Shown: positions 19,669-28,105, counted from the first letter of the stretch. The stretch: 64,000 nt of DNA from an uncultured Collinsella sp. (GCA_937995345.1 CALKKS010000005.1:1-64000); one strand, 5' to 3'. Numbers and translations: made by a program. Notes: generated by a model from the sequence alone, not told the origin.

Positions 19669-21138
19669 ATGAATGAGGAGTGGTTGGCGCAGGTCATTCA
19701 TCACCTGCGAACAATAGGAAACGACACCCAGCAGTACGAGGTAAAAGAAGCCAAGGGCGCACTTCCAAAAAGCATCGTCGAGACACTCTCGGCTTTTTCC
19801 AACGCGCAGGGCGGCTTTACTATCCTCGGCATTTCCGAAAAAAACGGGTTTGTGCCCGTCGAGGGCTTTGATGCCCGCAAGATGCAAGATGCCCTCTCTT
19901 CTGCATGTGAAAAGCTGACGCCCGTTGTGAGGCCGGATATCCAAGTGGTTCCCTTTGAGGGAAAACTGGTGCTTTGCGCGCGCATCAAAGAGATGCATCC
20001 GCGCGATAAGCCCTGCTACATCACGGCGCGCGGAATGTACGACTCGTCCTTCCTCCGTACGGGTGACGGCGACCGGCGTATGGCTCCCTATGAGGTCGAC
20101 CGCTTTATGGAGGAGCATGTTCAGCCCACATACGACGACGCGCCGGTCGAAGGCGCCACACTCGATGACCTTGACGCCGATCTTCTGCAAGGGTTTATAA
20201 AACGCCAGCGCGAGCTGCATCCTAGGATTTTGGGCGCCAGAAGCGACGAGGAGATTCTCCTTGACCTGCATGTGACCAAAAGGGTAAACGACGCAATCGT
20301 GCCGACGCTTGCCGCAATTGTCGCGATGGGACGGTTTCCGCAAAAGTTCTTCCCACGTCTCAATGTGACCTTTGCGGCGTACCCCGGGACCACAAAAACG
20401 CAGCGAGTAAGCGATAACAAGCGTTTTGTGGATTCTCAGACCATTTTGGGTCCGATCCCTTTCATGATTGAGGACGTGCTTGCCGCCGTTGCGAGAAACA
20501 CCCGAAACGCCGCGGTTATCGAGGGCGCGTTCCGGAAAGATGTGCCCGATTATCCACCCGTGGCGCTGCGCAAGGCGGTGGCGAACGCGCTCATGCACCG
20601 CGACTACTCTTCCGCCGCGCACGGCTCACAAGTGCAGGTCAACCTGTATATCGACCGCGTCGAGATTCTCAATCCCGGCGGGCTGTACGGCGATGTAACG
20701 ATCGATTCGCTGGGAGTTTCTGGGGTTTCGTCGTCCAGAAACCAGTTCCTTTCAAATATTCTCGAGACCACGCCGTACCCAGGCGGTGGCTACGTGGTCG
20801 AAAATCGCGGCACTGGTTATCAGGAGATAGGTGAGCAGCTCGAGCGGGCAAACATGTTGCCGCCCGAACCAAAGAACTCGACGGTTTCTTTTTCGCTGAC
20901 GTTCGATAAGCGAAAGATTATGCGGGCGAAACAGGTGGCGTCTGTGGGGCATGTGGACGAGGCAATCTTTGATTACCTGGCAACACATTCTTCGGCTTCG
21001 ACCAAGGAGCTCACGGACGCTTCGGGTTTGAGCAGGAGCGCCGTTTCCAACCACATAAAAGGTTTGATTGGTGCGGGCAAGATTGAGGCGATGGAGCCTC
21101 CGCGCAGCCCGCGACAACGGTATCGACTCGCGCGGTAG
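19669..21138 (+). CDS. AlbA_2/Schlafen-type DNA-binding protein with GHKL-like ATPase domain and helix-turn-helix (second copy)
   Basis: 489 residues from the ATG at 19669, chosen because GGGAGG lies six bases upstream; a longer GTG reading from 19639 would start inside the repeat array. The AlbA_2 domain (about 10-130) has YEVKEAKG and LSAFSNAQGGFTILGIS. The HATPase-like domain has VANALMHRDYS (near 300) and the strand DRVEILNPGGL. A winged helix closes the protein (STKELTDASGLSRSAVSNH). It has the same architecture as the protein at 3900-5393, but the two sequences and their repeats are clearly diverged. The repeats on both sides, with the upstream array reaching the ribosome site, suggest repression of its own transcript. 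Confidence 0.86.
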   Translation: MNEEWLAQVIHHLRTIGNDTQQYEVKEAKGALPKSIVETLSAFSNAQGGFTILGISEKNGFVPVEGFDARKMQDALSSACEKLTPVVRPDIQVVPFEGKLVLCARIKEMHPRDKPCYITARGMYDSSFLRTGDGDRRMAPYEVDRFMEEHVQPTYDDAPVEGATLDDLDADLLQGFIKRQRELHPRILGARSDEEILLDLHVTKRVNDAIVPTLAAIVAMGRFPQKFFPRLNVTFAAYPGTTKTQRVSDNKRFVDSQTILGPIPFMIEDVLAAVARNTRNAAVIEGAFRKDVPDYPPVALRKAVANALMHRDYSSAAHGSQVQVNLYIDRVEILNPGGLYGDVTIDSLGVSGVSSSRNQFLSNILETTPYPGGGYVVENRGTGYQEIGEQLERANMLPPEPKNSTVSFSLTFDKRKIMRAKQVASVGHVDEAIFDYLATHSSASTKELTDASGLSRSAVSNHIKGLIGAGKIEAMEPPRSPRQRYRLAR

Positions 21139-21177
21139 GGTCGCTTGTTGTTCTTGCCTCGACTTTCCCGACTTCCC

Positions 21178-21299
21178 ACCATCTTTCCAACTTTCCACGT
21201 AACTTACCACCCAAGGTGGAAAGCTGGAAAGTTAGGTGGAAAGCTGGAAAGTTAGGTGGAAAGCTGGAAAGTAAGTGGAAAGCTGACATGTTAGGTGCG
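21178..21299 (+). repeat. GGAAAG iteron array downstream of the second AlbA_2 gene
   Basis: The inverted unit at 21183-21206 matches the upstream array exactly and is followed by four direct units of 19-20 bp at 21217, 21237, 21257 and 21276. The consensus is TGGAAAGCTGGAAAGTTAGG; the first two are identical, the third has GTAAG at its end and the fourth carries GACATG in its second half. Confidence 0.88.
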
Positions 21300-21550
21300 G
21301 ACTGACGAGGGGTTAATAATTGCACAAACCATACCAGCCAAACAAAAAGATACCAATCTGGTTTGTAAAACACCGTTAATGAGCCGCGAGCCAACTAGCT
21401 GCGTAAATAAAACCTAAAGAACTGTTACAAATGAATGGCAAATGCCCAGATGCCGATGTTGCGATTTTCAATTAACTGTTATGCGCAAACAGCAAAATGC
21501 TACTATCTAACATGCACGTAAGAAAGCAGATTAACGGTTAAGGCTAAGAA
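21300..21550. other. A+T-rich intergenic stretch, no gene seen
   Basis: No open frame with a ribosome site, no RNA gene and no strong palindrome is seen. It is more A+T-rich than the surroundings and probably holds the promoter of the HTH gene at 21551; a TATCTA near 21514 is a weak -10 candidate. Confidence 0.4.
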
Positions 21551-21955
21551 GTGGCAGGTATGTCAGAAGCAACAAGGACTCGCACGCATGCGCCCGAGGT
21601 TAGGCAGCGCGCCGTCGAGGTCCTCCAAGAGGGGGTCGGTCATCGCGCCCTCGCTGCGGAGCTCGGCATTCCCCAGGCCACGGCTCGTCAGTGGGCCCGC
21701 GCATATGCCGTGGGCGGTGCCGAAGCCGTGCTCAACGCGGGTTCCCATCACCGCACGTATTCGTATGACGTCAAGCTTGCCGTGGTTAAGGATCGCCTGG
21801 AAAACGGCCTGACGGTTCGCGAGGCCATGATCAAGCACAAGATTCCCAGCGAGTCTTCGGTCAAGGCTTGGTGTCGTCAGTATCGTGATGGCGGCGCCGA
21901 CGCGCTGGTCGATAAGCCGCGTGGTCGCAAGCCGCGCGTTAAGCAGGCAGAGTAG
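21551..21955 (+). CDS. Double helix-turn-helix protein, transposase OrfA-like
   Basis: 134 residues with two HTH units, one around residues 12-50 (VRQRAVEVLQEGVGHRALAA) and one around 65-115 (YDVKLAVVKDRLENGLTVRE), and a basic tail. This is the layout of IS3/IS630-type OrfA or N-terminal transposase regions. No DDE catalytic frame follows, no terminal inverted repeats are evident, and a good terminator closes the gene. It may be a domesticated regulator or an IS remnant. GTG at 21551 gives the longest reading; ATG at 21560 is as plausible, since neither has a well-spaced ribosome site. Confidence 0.65.
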   Translation: MAGMSEATRTRTHAPEVRQRAVEVLQEGVGHRALAAELGIPQATARQWARAYAVGGAEAVLNAGSHHRTYSYDVKLAVVKDRLENGLTVREAMIKHKIPSESSVKAWCRQYRDGGADALVDKPRGRKPRVKQAE

Positions 21956-21963
21956 CAAGAGAG

Positions 21964-21987
21964 TGCGCCCACGGGGGCGCATTTTTT
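21964..21987 (+). terminator. Rho-independent terminator after the HTH gene
   Basis: TGCGCCC pairs with GGGCGCA across a 4-nt loop and is followed by six T residues. The remaining bases to 22237 hold only the presumed hydrogenase promoter. Confidence 0.88.
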
Positions 21988-22237
21988 CTTGCTGCGCCAA
22001 CTTTTCGGACCTCCGCGTGCCTATCGGGACATCCTTCAACGTGGCCAATAAACCGCGCGCAGTGGCCCGTGCGCCCGTCGCTGCGGTAAGGAAACGTCGC
22101 TCTCTACTCCAATGCGGACAGACACCTTACCCCGTACGCCTAAAACTCCCCAGTTGACCGAAAACCCGCCGCCGCTACTCCTCAACTGAGCTATAACGTT
22201 AAACAATTGCAGCGTTTTTGCATGGGGGAGTGATGGT

Positions 22238-25120
22238 ATGACGCTACTGTATTTCCTTACCCTGTTTCCGCTGGTACCGGCGCTGGGCATGCTACTCGCG
22301 CGCGGTGACCGCGCCCGCGATGCGGTAGGGCTTGTGGGCTCCGGCATTATTATGGCGATGACAGTTGTAGTCGCCGTCATGTTTTTTGGCACGGGTCCGC
22401 AGGGCTTTGAGGTTGACCCCGGCACTTCGCAAATGCTCTCCATCATCAGCTCCGTCATCGACGTGATCCTGTGCGCCGTCATCCTGTACAACGCGTGCAA
22501 ATATAGGAACGCGCTCACCACGGTGCTCGGCATAGTCCAGTTGGTGGGCTCGCTCGCCTTTGCAGCCATGACACTGCCCGCGGCCGAAGCCGTCACGGCG
22601 ACGCCGCTCTACCTGGATTACATGAGCGTGATCATGGTCCTCGCCGTCGGCATCGTCGGCAGCCTGATTTGCGTGTATGCCCTGGGCTACATGAAGGACT
22701 TCCAGGCGCACGACGAGCACGAGGCCGCGCTGCGCGGGCAGACCGCGCCCGACCGTCGCCCGCAGTTCCTGGCGCTCATGTTCCTGTTCCTCTCGGCTAT
22801 GTTTGTCATCGTGATAAGCGACAACCTGGAGTGGCTGTTCTGCGGTTGGGAAATCACCACCGTGTGCTCGTTCCTTATGATTGGCTACACGCGCACGCCT
22901 GAGGCCATTAAAAACGCCTTTACCCAGATCATCCTCAACATGCTGGGCGGCATCGCGTTTTTGGCGGGCCTTATGTTTCTGCACGTCAACGGCATGCCGC
23001 TGACCATTTCGGACATGATCGAGCTTTCCGGCGCCGGCACCGCGCAGTCCGCGCTACTGGTGATGCCGGTCGTCCTGCTATCGCTCGCCGCACTTACCAA
23101 GGCCGCGCAGATGCCGTTTCACACCTGGCTGCTCGGCGCCATGGTTGCCCCCACGCCCACGAGCGCCCTGCTGCACTCGTCGACCATGGTCAAAGCCGGT
23201 GTGTTCCTGATGGTCAAGCTCAGCCCGCTCTATGCCATCTATCCCGTGACTGGCTTTATGGTCACGAGCGTGGGTGCCATCACGTTTTTGCTCGCTGCCC
23301 TCATGGCCATCTCGCAGAGCAATGCCAAGCGCGTGCTTGCGTACTCTACCATTTCCAACTTGGGCCTCATCAGTGCCTGCCTGGGTGTCGGCGCGCCCGA
23401 GGCCGTATGGGCGGCCATCTTCCTGATCTTGTTCCACACGGTGGCCAAGTCGCTGCTGTTCCTGTGCGTGGGCACGGCCGAGCATCATATCGGCAGCCGC
23501 AATATCGAGGACATGGACGGTATGTTCAGCCGCATGCCGCACCTGACGCGTCTGATGATGCTGGGCATCATGGGCATGTTTGTGGCGCCGTTTGGCATGC
23601 TCGTGTCCAAGTGGGGCGCCCTGGTGGCGTTTGCGCAGACCGGCAACGTGCTCATGATCATGGTGCTTGCCTTTGGCTCAGCCGCGACGTTCTATTTTTG
23701 GGGCAAGTGGCTTGCCAAGCTTTCGGGCGTCGACCCCACGGCTCAAAACGTTGAGGTCAATGTCCATAAGACCGAATGGATGGCGCTCAACACCATCGCC
23801 GCGCTGCTGATTCTGTGCTGCGTGGCGTTCCCGGTTATCTCGAGCGGTCTGGTGTCGCCTTACTTGGCCATGGTGTTTGGCCGCGTGCCGTATGTTATTG
23901 GCAAGGACGCCATGTATCTGATGGTGGTTATCGTGGCGTTTATCGCCGTGGTGCTGCTGACTTCATTCCGCGTGAGCAACAAACCGCACGTAAACGTATA
24001 TCTTTCGGGTGTGGGAACCGACAATTACCGCCATTTCCGCGGCTCGATGGGGCACGAGGTAAAGGCCGAAAAGCGCAATTGGTACTCGGAGGACGCCCTT
24101 GGCGAGAAGCGTATTGGCCCCGCGGGTAGCGTCGTGTGCTGCAGCATTATCCTGTTCGCGCTGCTGTGTTGCGCGTGGATTGGGCCCGAGCGGCTTGCCA
24201 TGAGCGCGCCCTCGGTGCTGCGTGGCAAGTATTTCGAAGGCTCGGGTGTCGTGGGCATCTTTATTGGCACCGTGGTGTTTGCCCTGATGGCGCCGCTTGT
24301 GGGCGGCCTGATCGACGGTCTTGACCGTAAGCTTTCGGCTCGCATGCAGGGCCGCGTGGGCCCGCGCTTGCTCCAGCCTTTCTACGACGTTGCCAAGCTG
24401 CTGCGCAAAGCCCCCGCCAGCGTAAACACCATGGACGACACCTATATGGCGTGCGCGCTCATCTTTACCGTCGTGGGCGGTGGCATCTTTGTGTCGGGCT
24501 CCAACACGCTGCTGTGCGCTTTTATGGTGACGCTCGCCGCAATCTTTGTGGTGTTGGCGTCTGCCTCGACGCAAAGCCCGTTTGCCCAGGTTGGCGCCGA
24601 CCGCGAGCTGCTGCAGGTCATGAGTTACGAGCCCGCCGTTCTGTTGATGAGCGTGGGTCTGTACCTTGCCACCGATAGCTTCGACTCCATCGCCGTGACG
24701 GGGCAGTCGGCCCCCATCATCGTGTACAGCGCGCCCATTTTTCTCGCGCTGCTCGCGGTACTCACCATCAAGCTGCGCAAGTCGCCGTTTGACCTTTCGT
24801 ACTCGCATCACGCGCATCAGGAGATCGTCCAGGGCGTCGCCACCGAGATGAGCGGCAGCACGCTGGCCAAGATGACCCTTATGCACTGGTGCGAGACCGT
24901 GCTGTTTTTGATGTGGGTGGGCATGTTCTTTGTTTGGGACAACCCGGTGAGCTGGGTGGTCGCCCTGGTCGTGATGGTCGCGACGTATTTTGTCGAGGTG
25001 CTGATCGACAACACCTTCGCCCGTAGCACCTGGCGCAGCTGCTTTAAGCTCGGCTGGGGCGTGGCGCTGGTGTTTGGCCTGCTCAACCTTATGCCCATTC
25101 TCGTCGACGTGTTTATTTAG
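22238..25120 (+). CDS. Fused EchA-EchB membrane subunits of Ech-type hydrogenase
   Basis: 960 residues. Residues 1 to about 640 are a NuoL/EchA-type antiporter-like subunit with many TM helices and conserved stretches such as WEITTVCSFLMIGYTR and KAAQMPFHTWLLGAM. After a short linker, residues about 650-960 are a NuoH/EchB-type subunit with ARMQGRVGPRLLQP, DRELLQVMSYEP and RKSPFDLS. Both belong to the membrane arm of a group 4 [NiFe] hydrogenase, coupling electron flow to H+ or Na+ movement. The two subunits are normally separate genes; the join here is in frame with no stop. ATG at 22238 has GGGGAG seven bases upstream. First gene of a five-gene operon. Confidence 0.9.
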   Translation: MTLLYFLTLFPLVPALGMLLARGDRARDAVGLVGSGIIMAMTVVVAVMFFGTGPQGFEVDPGTSQMLSIISSVIDVILCAVILYNACKYRNALTTVLGIVQLVGSLAFAAMTLPAAEAVTATPLYLDYMSVIMVLAVGIVGSLICVYALGYMKDFQAHDEHEAALRGQTAPDRRPQFLALMFLFLSAMFVIVISDNLEWLFCGWEITTVCSFLMIGYTRTPEAIKNAFTQIILNMLGGIAFLAGLMFLHVNGMPLTISDMIELSGAGTAQSALLVMPVVLLSLAALTKAAQMPFHTWLLGAMVAPTPTSALLHSSTMVKAGVFLMVKLSPLYAIYPVTGFMVTSVGAITFLLAALMAISQSNAKRVLAYSTISNLGLISACLGVGAPEAVWAAIFLILFHTVAKSLLFLCVGTAEHHIGSRNIEDMDGMFSRMPHLTRLMMLGIMGMFVAPFGMLVSKWGALVAFAQTGNVLMIMVLAFGSAATFYFWGKWLAKLSGVDPTAQNVEVNVHKTEWMALNTIAALLILCCVAFPVISSGLVSPYLAMVFGRVPYVIGKDAMYLMVVIVAFIAVVLLTSFRVSNKPHVNVYLSGVGTDNYRHFRGSMGHEVKAEKRNWYSEDALGEKRIGPAGSVVCCSIILFALLCCAWIGPERLAMSAPSVLRGKYFEGSGVVGIFIGTVVFALMAPLVGGLIDGLDRKLSARMQGRVGPRLLQPFYDVAKLLRKAPASVNTMDDTYMACALIFTVVGGGIFVSGSNTLLCAFMVTLAAIFVVLASASTQSPFAQVGADRELLQVMSYEPAVLLMSVGLYLATDSFDSIAVTGQSAPIIVYSAPIFLALLAVLTIKLRKSPFDLSYSHHAHQEIVQGVATEMSGSTLAKMTLMHWCETVLFLMWVGMFFVWDNPVSWVVALVVMVATYFVEVLIDNTFARSTWRSCFKLGWGVALVFGLLNLMPILVDVFI

Positions 25121-25132
25121 GAGGCGGCATCC

Positions 25133-25714
25133 ATGGATCATAAAATGTCGCGCTCGCCGTGGGTTATTCATTACGACGGCTCGAGCTGCAACGGATGCGA
25201 TATCGAGGTGCTGGCCTCGCTTACCCCACTGTTTGATGCGGAGCGTTTTGGTGTGGTCAACACCGGCAATCCCAAGCATGCGGATATCTTTTTGGTGACG
25301 GGGTCGGTCAACGCGCAGAATCTGCCCGTCGTGCGCCAGATCTACAACCAGATGCTCGAGCCCAAGTGCGTGGTGGCGTGCGGTATCTGCGCGTGCTCGG
25401 GCGGCGTGTTCCGCGATGCCTACAACGTTATCGGCGGTGTGGACCGCGCGATTCCCGTGGACGTGTACGCGCCCGGGTGCGCCATTCGTCCCGAGACCGT
25501 GATCGACGCCATTGTGGAGGCGTGCGGCATCCTTGATCAGAAGGAGGCCGTGATGCGTGCTGGCGGCGATCCGCTTACCGTGGGCGGTGCCGCAACCTGG
25601 GACGGTGGCGTTGAGCTGGGCGAGGACGGATTTGTAGCCGCTGCGAGTGCCGGGGCCGGTGTCGACGCAGGCACGGCTGACGGTGTGCCCGCCGCTGCGA
25701 AGGAGGCCGAGTAA
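25133..25714 (+). CDS. echC: Ech hydrogenase small subunit EchC (NuoB-like)
   Basis: 193 residues. It carries the proximal 4Fe-4S cluster between the catalytic subunit and the ferredoxin-like subunit. Ligand motifs are C19 and C22 (SCNGCDIE), the CGICACSGG segment and APGCAIRPE. The family-typical core ends near residue 145; an Ala/Gly-rich tail follows. The ATG is preceded by AGGAGG overlapping the previous stop (TTTAGGAGG). The stop shares a base with the next start (TAATG), so the genes are translationally coupled. Confidence 0.93.
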   Translation: MDHKMSRSPWVIHYDGSSCNGCDIEVLASLTPLFDAERFGVVNTGNPKHADIFLVTGSVNAQNLPVVRQIYNQMLEPKCVVACGICACSGGVFRDAYNVIGGVDRAIPVDVYAPGCAIRPETVIDAIVEACGILDQKEAVMRAGGDPLTVGGAATWDGGVELGEDGFVAAASAGAGVDAGTADGVPAAAKEAE

Positions 25715-26433
25715 TGCAAAGGGCAATCTATACCACCGTCGGGATCGACGAGCTCCTGGCGCATGTGCAGGCGTTCAAGGGTGCCGGCGCGCGCTTTGTG
25801 CAGATGCATGCCGAGCGCTGTGTGGACGACGGGTCGTATCGCTTGGTCTATACGTTTATCAACGTTCGTGCTGCGCAAGAGCAGATCGCGCGGGACGGAA
25901 ACTATGCGATTGAGAACCTGGTGGTCGAGGGTGTCGACCAGTACCAGGAGATTCCGTCCATCAGCTCGTATTATCCGGCGGTGTTCCCGTTTGAGAACGA
26001 GGTGCATGACCTGTTTGGTCTTGCCATTACCGACATGCAGGTCGACTTTAAGGGCTTTTTCTACCAGGTCTCGACCGCCGAGCCCATGGGTGTGATCACA
26101 CCCGAGGTGAAAGCCGCGCGCGAGAAGGCCATGAAGGTCCGCGCCGCCGCCGAGGCCAAGGCGCGCAAGGCCGCAGCCGAGAAGGCCGCTGCCGCTGCTG
26201 CTGCGGGGGAGGGCGCTGCCGTCGCTCAGCCCGCTGCGGCTGCCGGCTCCGATGCTCAGCACGATGAGGCTGCCGGCTCCGATGCTCAGCACGATGAGGC
26301 TGCTGCCAAGGCCGCGCTCAAGGCTGCCGAGATGGAGGCAAAGCTCGCCGCCATGGACCCCGAGAAAGCGGCCAAGGTCCGTGCGGCGCTTGCCGCCAAG
26401 GCCGCCCGCGACAAGCAGAAAAAGGAGGCGTAA
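25714..26433 (+). CDS. echD: Ech hydrogenase subunit EchD (NuoC-like) with Ala/Lys-rich tail
   Basis: 239 residues. The N-terminal 125 residues are the 30-kDa complex I subunit fold, with the FPFENEVHDLFGL motif. It contacts the large subunit and has a structural role. The second half is an unusual Ala/Glu/Lys-rich helical tail, interrupted by two identical AAGSDAQHDE blocks encoded by a perfect 30-bp tandem duplication. This tail is not part of the standard family. The next ribosome site (AAGGAGG) is inside its last codons. Confidence 0.9.
   Translation: MQRAIYTTVGIDELLAHVQAFKGAGARFVQMHAERCVDDGSYRLVYTFINVRAAQEQIARDGNYAIENLVVEGVDQYQEIPSISSYYPAVFPFENEVHDLFGLAITDMQVDFKGFFYQVSTAEPMGVITPEVKAAREKAMKVRAAAEAKARKAAAEKAAAAAAAGEGAAVAQPAAAAGSDAQHDEAAGSDAQHDEAAAKAALKAAEMEAKLAAMDPEKAAKVRAALAAKAARDKQKKEA
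26239..26298 (+). repeat. Perfect 30-bp tandem duplication inside echD
   Basis: Bases 26239-26268 and 26269-26298 are identical, giving two AAGSDAQHDE blocks. It stays in frame, and the absence of any differences suggests a recent slippage event. Confidence 0.9.
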
Positions 26434-26438
26434 GGTCC

Positions 26439-27527
26439 ATGGCACATCGCTCCGTTATTCCGTTTGGCCCGCAGCACCCGGTGCTGCCCGAGCCGCTTCA
26501 TCTGGACCTGGTGATCGAGGACGACCGCGTCATCGAGGCAATTCCGCAGATCGGCTTTGTGCACCGCGGACTCGAGAAGCTCACCGAAAAGCGCGACATG
26601 CACCAGTTTGGCTACATCGCCGAGCGCATCTGCGGCATCTGCGCCGTGGGCCACAGTTGCGGCTATGCCAGCGTCTGCGAGCGCATGCTCGACATCGAGG
26701 TGCCCGGCCGCGTGCAGTATATCCGCACCATTTTGCATGAGCTTTCGCGCATCCACTCGCACCTGCTGTGGCTGGGTCTGCTCGCCGATGCCTTTGGCTT
26801 TGAGGCGCTGTTCTATCGGTCGTGGACCCTGCGCGAACAGATTCTCAAGATCTTCGAGAGCACCTGCGGCGGCCGCGTGATCCTTTCGATTAACGAGATC
26901 GGCGGCCTTAAGCACGACATCGAGGACTCCGAGCTGGCGGGTATTGTCCAGACACTCGATGCCATGCGTCCCGACTACGAAGCCCTGGTGCATACGTTTT
27001 TGGATGACGACAGCTGCGGCGAGCGCTTGCATGGCGTGGGCGTGATCAGCAAGAAGGACGCGCTGGATCTGTCGATGGTCGGCCCGTTCGGTCGCGCCTC
27101 GGGCGTGGATTACGACGTGCGCATGTTTGGCGACGGCGCCTATGCGGATCTGGCCGCGTTTGAGCCCATTGTGGCGACCGACGGCGACTGCTATGCCCGC
27201 TGCCAGGTGCGTTGTGCCGAGGTCACACAGGCCATGGACATTATTAAGGAACTTGTCGGCAAGATTCCGCACGACGGAATCGGCGGGCGCACCAAGCTCA
27301 CGCCGGCCGACGGTGCCCGCGGCGAGGTTGTGATTGAACAGCCGCGCGGCGAGGCGTACTACTATGTGCGCGGCAACGGCACCAAGAACCTGGACCGCTT
27401 CCGCGTGCGAACGCCGACGTCGCAAAACCTGGCGGGTCTGACGCATGCGCTGCAGGGCGTGCTCCTTGCCAACGTGCCCATGATTATCCTGACCATCGAC
27501 CCCTGCATTAGCTGCACGGAAAGGTAG
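26439..27527 (+). CDS. echE: Ech hydrogenase large (catalytic [NiFe]) subunit EchE
   Basis: 362 residues; binds the Ni-Fe centre where protons are reduced or H2 oxidised. The N-terminal motif RICGICAVGHS gives C65 and C68. The C-terminal motif DPCISC gives C356 and C359. The protein stops at DPCISCTER, so there is no C-terminal extension for a maturation endopeptidase to remove, unlike most [NiFe] large subunits. No hyp maturation genes are in the window. ATG follows AAGGAGG in the end of echD. Confidence 0.95.
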   Translation: MAHRSVIPFGPQHPVLPEPLHLDLVIEDDRVIEAIPQIGFVHRGLEKLTEKRDMHQFGYIAERICGICAVGHSCGYASVCERMLDIEVPGRVQYIRTILHELSRIHSHLLWLGLLADAFGFEALFYRSWTLREQILKIFESTCGGRVILSINEIGGLKHDIEDSELAGIVQTLDAMRPDYEALVHTFLDDDSCGERLHGVGVISKKDALDLSMVGPFGRASGVDYDVRMFGDGAYADLAAFEPIVATDGDCYARCQVRCAEVTQAMDIIKELVGKIPHDGIGGRTKLTPADGARGEVVIEQPRGEAYYYVRGNGTKNLDRFRVRTPTSQNLAGLTHALQGVLLANVPMIILTIDPCISCTER

Positions 27528-27534
27528 GCGCGGC

Positions 27535-27876
27535 ATGAGTTTACTGACATTTGCCAAGACGGCCTTGGGTTCTATGGTCAAGCAGCCGGTCACGGTTTGC
27601 TATCCGCAGGAGAAGCTCGCAGCGCCCGAGCGCTTGCGCGGACATATCGTTAACGACATGGATGTGTGCATCTGCTGCGGCATGTGCGCACGTCGCTGCC
27701 CGGCGGGCGCCCTTGCGGTTGACCGCAAGGGCGGAACGTGGTCGATCGACCCGTATGCCTGTGTGGTGTGTGGTGAGTGCATCGAAAGCTGTCCCAAGCA
27801 CTGTCTGAGTATGGACACCGCCCGTACTCCGGTTGCGGCGGATAAGACTCCCACGGTAGAAACCAAGCCGGAATAA
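27535..27876 (+). CDS. echF: Ech hydrogenase ferredoxin-like subunit EchF
   Basis: 113 residues with two 4Fe-4S motifs, CICCGMCARRCP and CVVCGECIESCP. It accepts electrons from reduced ferredoxin and passes them to EchC. It lies seven bases after echE and is the last gene of the operon. The order A-B fusion, C, D, E, F matches Ech hydrogenases and lacks the extra subunits of formate hydrogenlyase or Mbh complexes. Confidence 0.93.
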   Translation: MSLLTFAKTALGSMVKQPVTVCYPQEKLAAPERLRGHIVNDMDVCICCGMCARRCPAGALAVDRKGGTWSIDPYACVVCGECIESCPKHCLSMDTARTPVAADKTPTVETKPE

Positions 27877-27886
27877 CGCTGGAATA

Positions 27887-27920
27887 GGGACCGGCGGGGC
27901 AAAAATGCCCCGCCGGTCCC
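27887..27920 (+). terminator. Strong hairpin after echF
   Basis: A perfect 15-bp stem (GGGACCGGCGGGGCA and its complement) closes an AAAA loop. There is no T tract, so it may act as a transcript-stabilising or bidirectional element as much as a terminator. Confidence 0.7.
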
Positions 27921-27951
27921 GCGCGTGAACGCGCTCATGGGTCACCGCGAA

Positions 27952-28105
27952 CAAAACTATGCCGGTTTACTACGATAAATCGCCAACCTCCAATCACACC
28001 GCATTCGGCAAAAACAAAACCGCAGGTAGACGGCTTGCGACTTTGCGAAAAAAGCGGGTGTGGTCGGGGACTCCGTATTTATCGTAGTAAACCGGCATAG
28101 TTTTG
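27952..28105 (+). repeat. Hairpin element A1 (154 bp, TATGCCGG arms)
   Basis: Perfect 29-bp inverted repeats (27952-27980 and 28077-28105, beginning CAAAACTATGCCGGTTTAC) enclose a 96-bp core that contains AAACAAAACCGCAGGTAGA. A partner of the same length lies at 36351-36504 in the opposite orientation, judged from the core. No transposase-like frame is inside. Confidence 0.88.

Noticed and set aside
19569..21299. GGAAAG repeats as a CRISPR array or plasmid replication origin
   Set aside because: Units are contiguous without spacers, split around a regulator gene on the chromosome, and no Rep protein is present.
23963..25726. 587-residue minus-strand frame opposite the hydrogenase membrane subunit
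   Set aside because: His/Arg-rich shadow of a GC-rich gene; the plus strand shows conserved complex I motifs.
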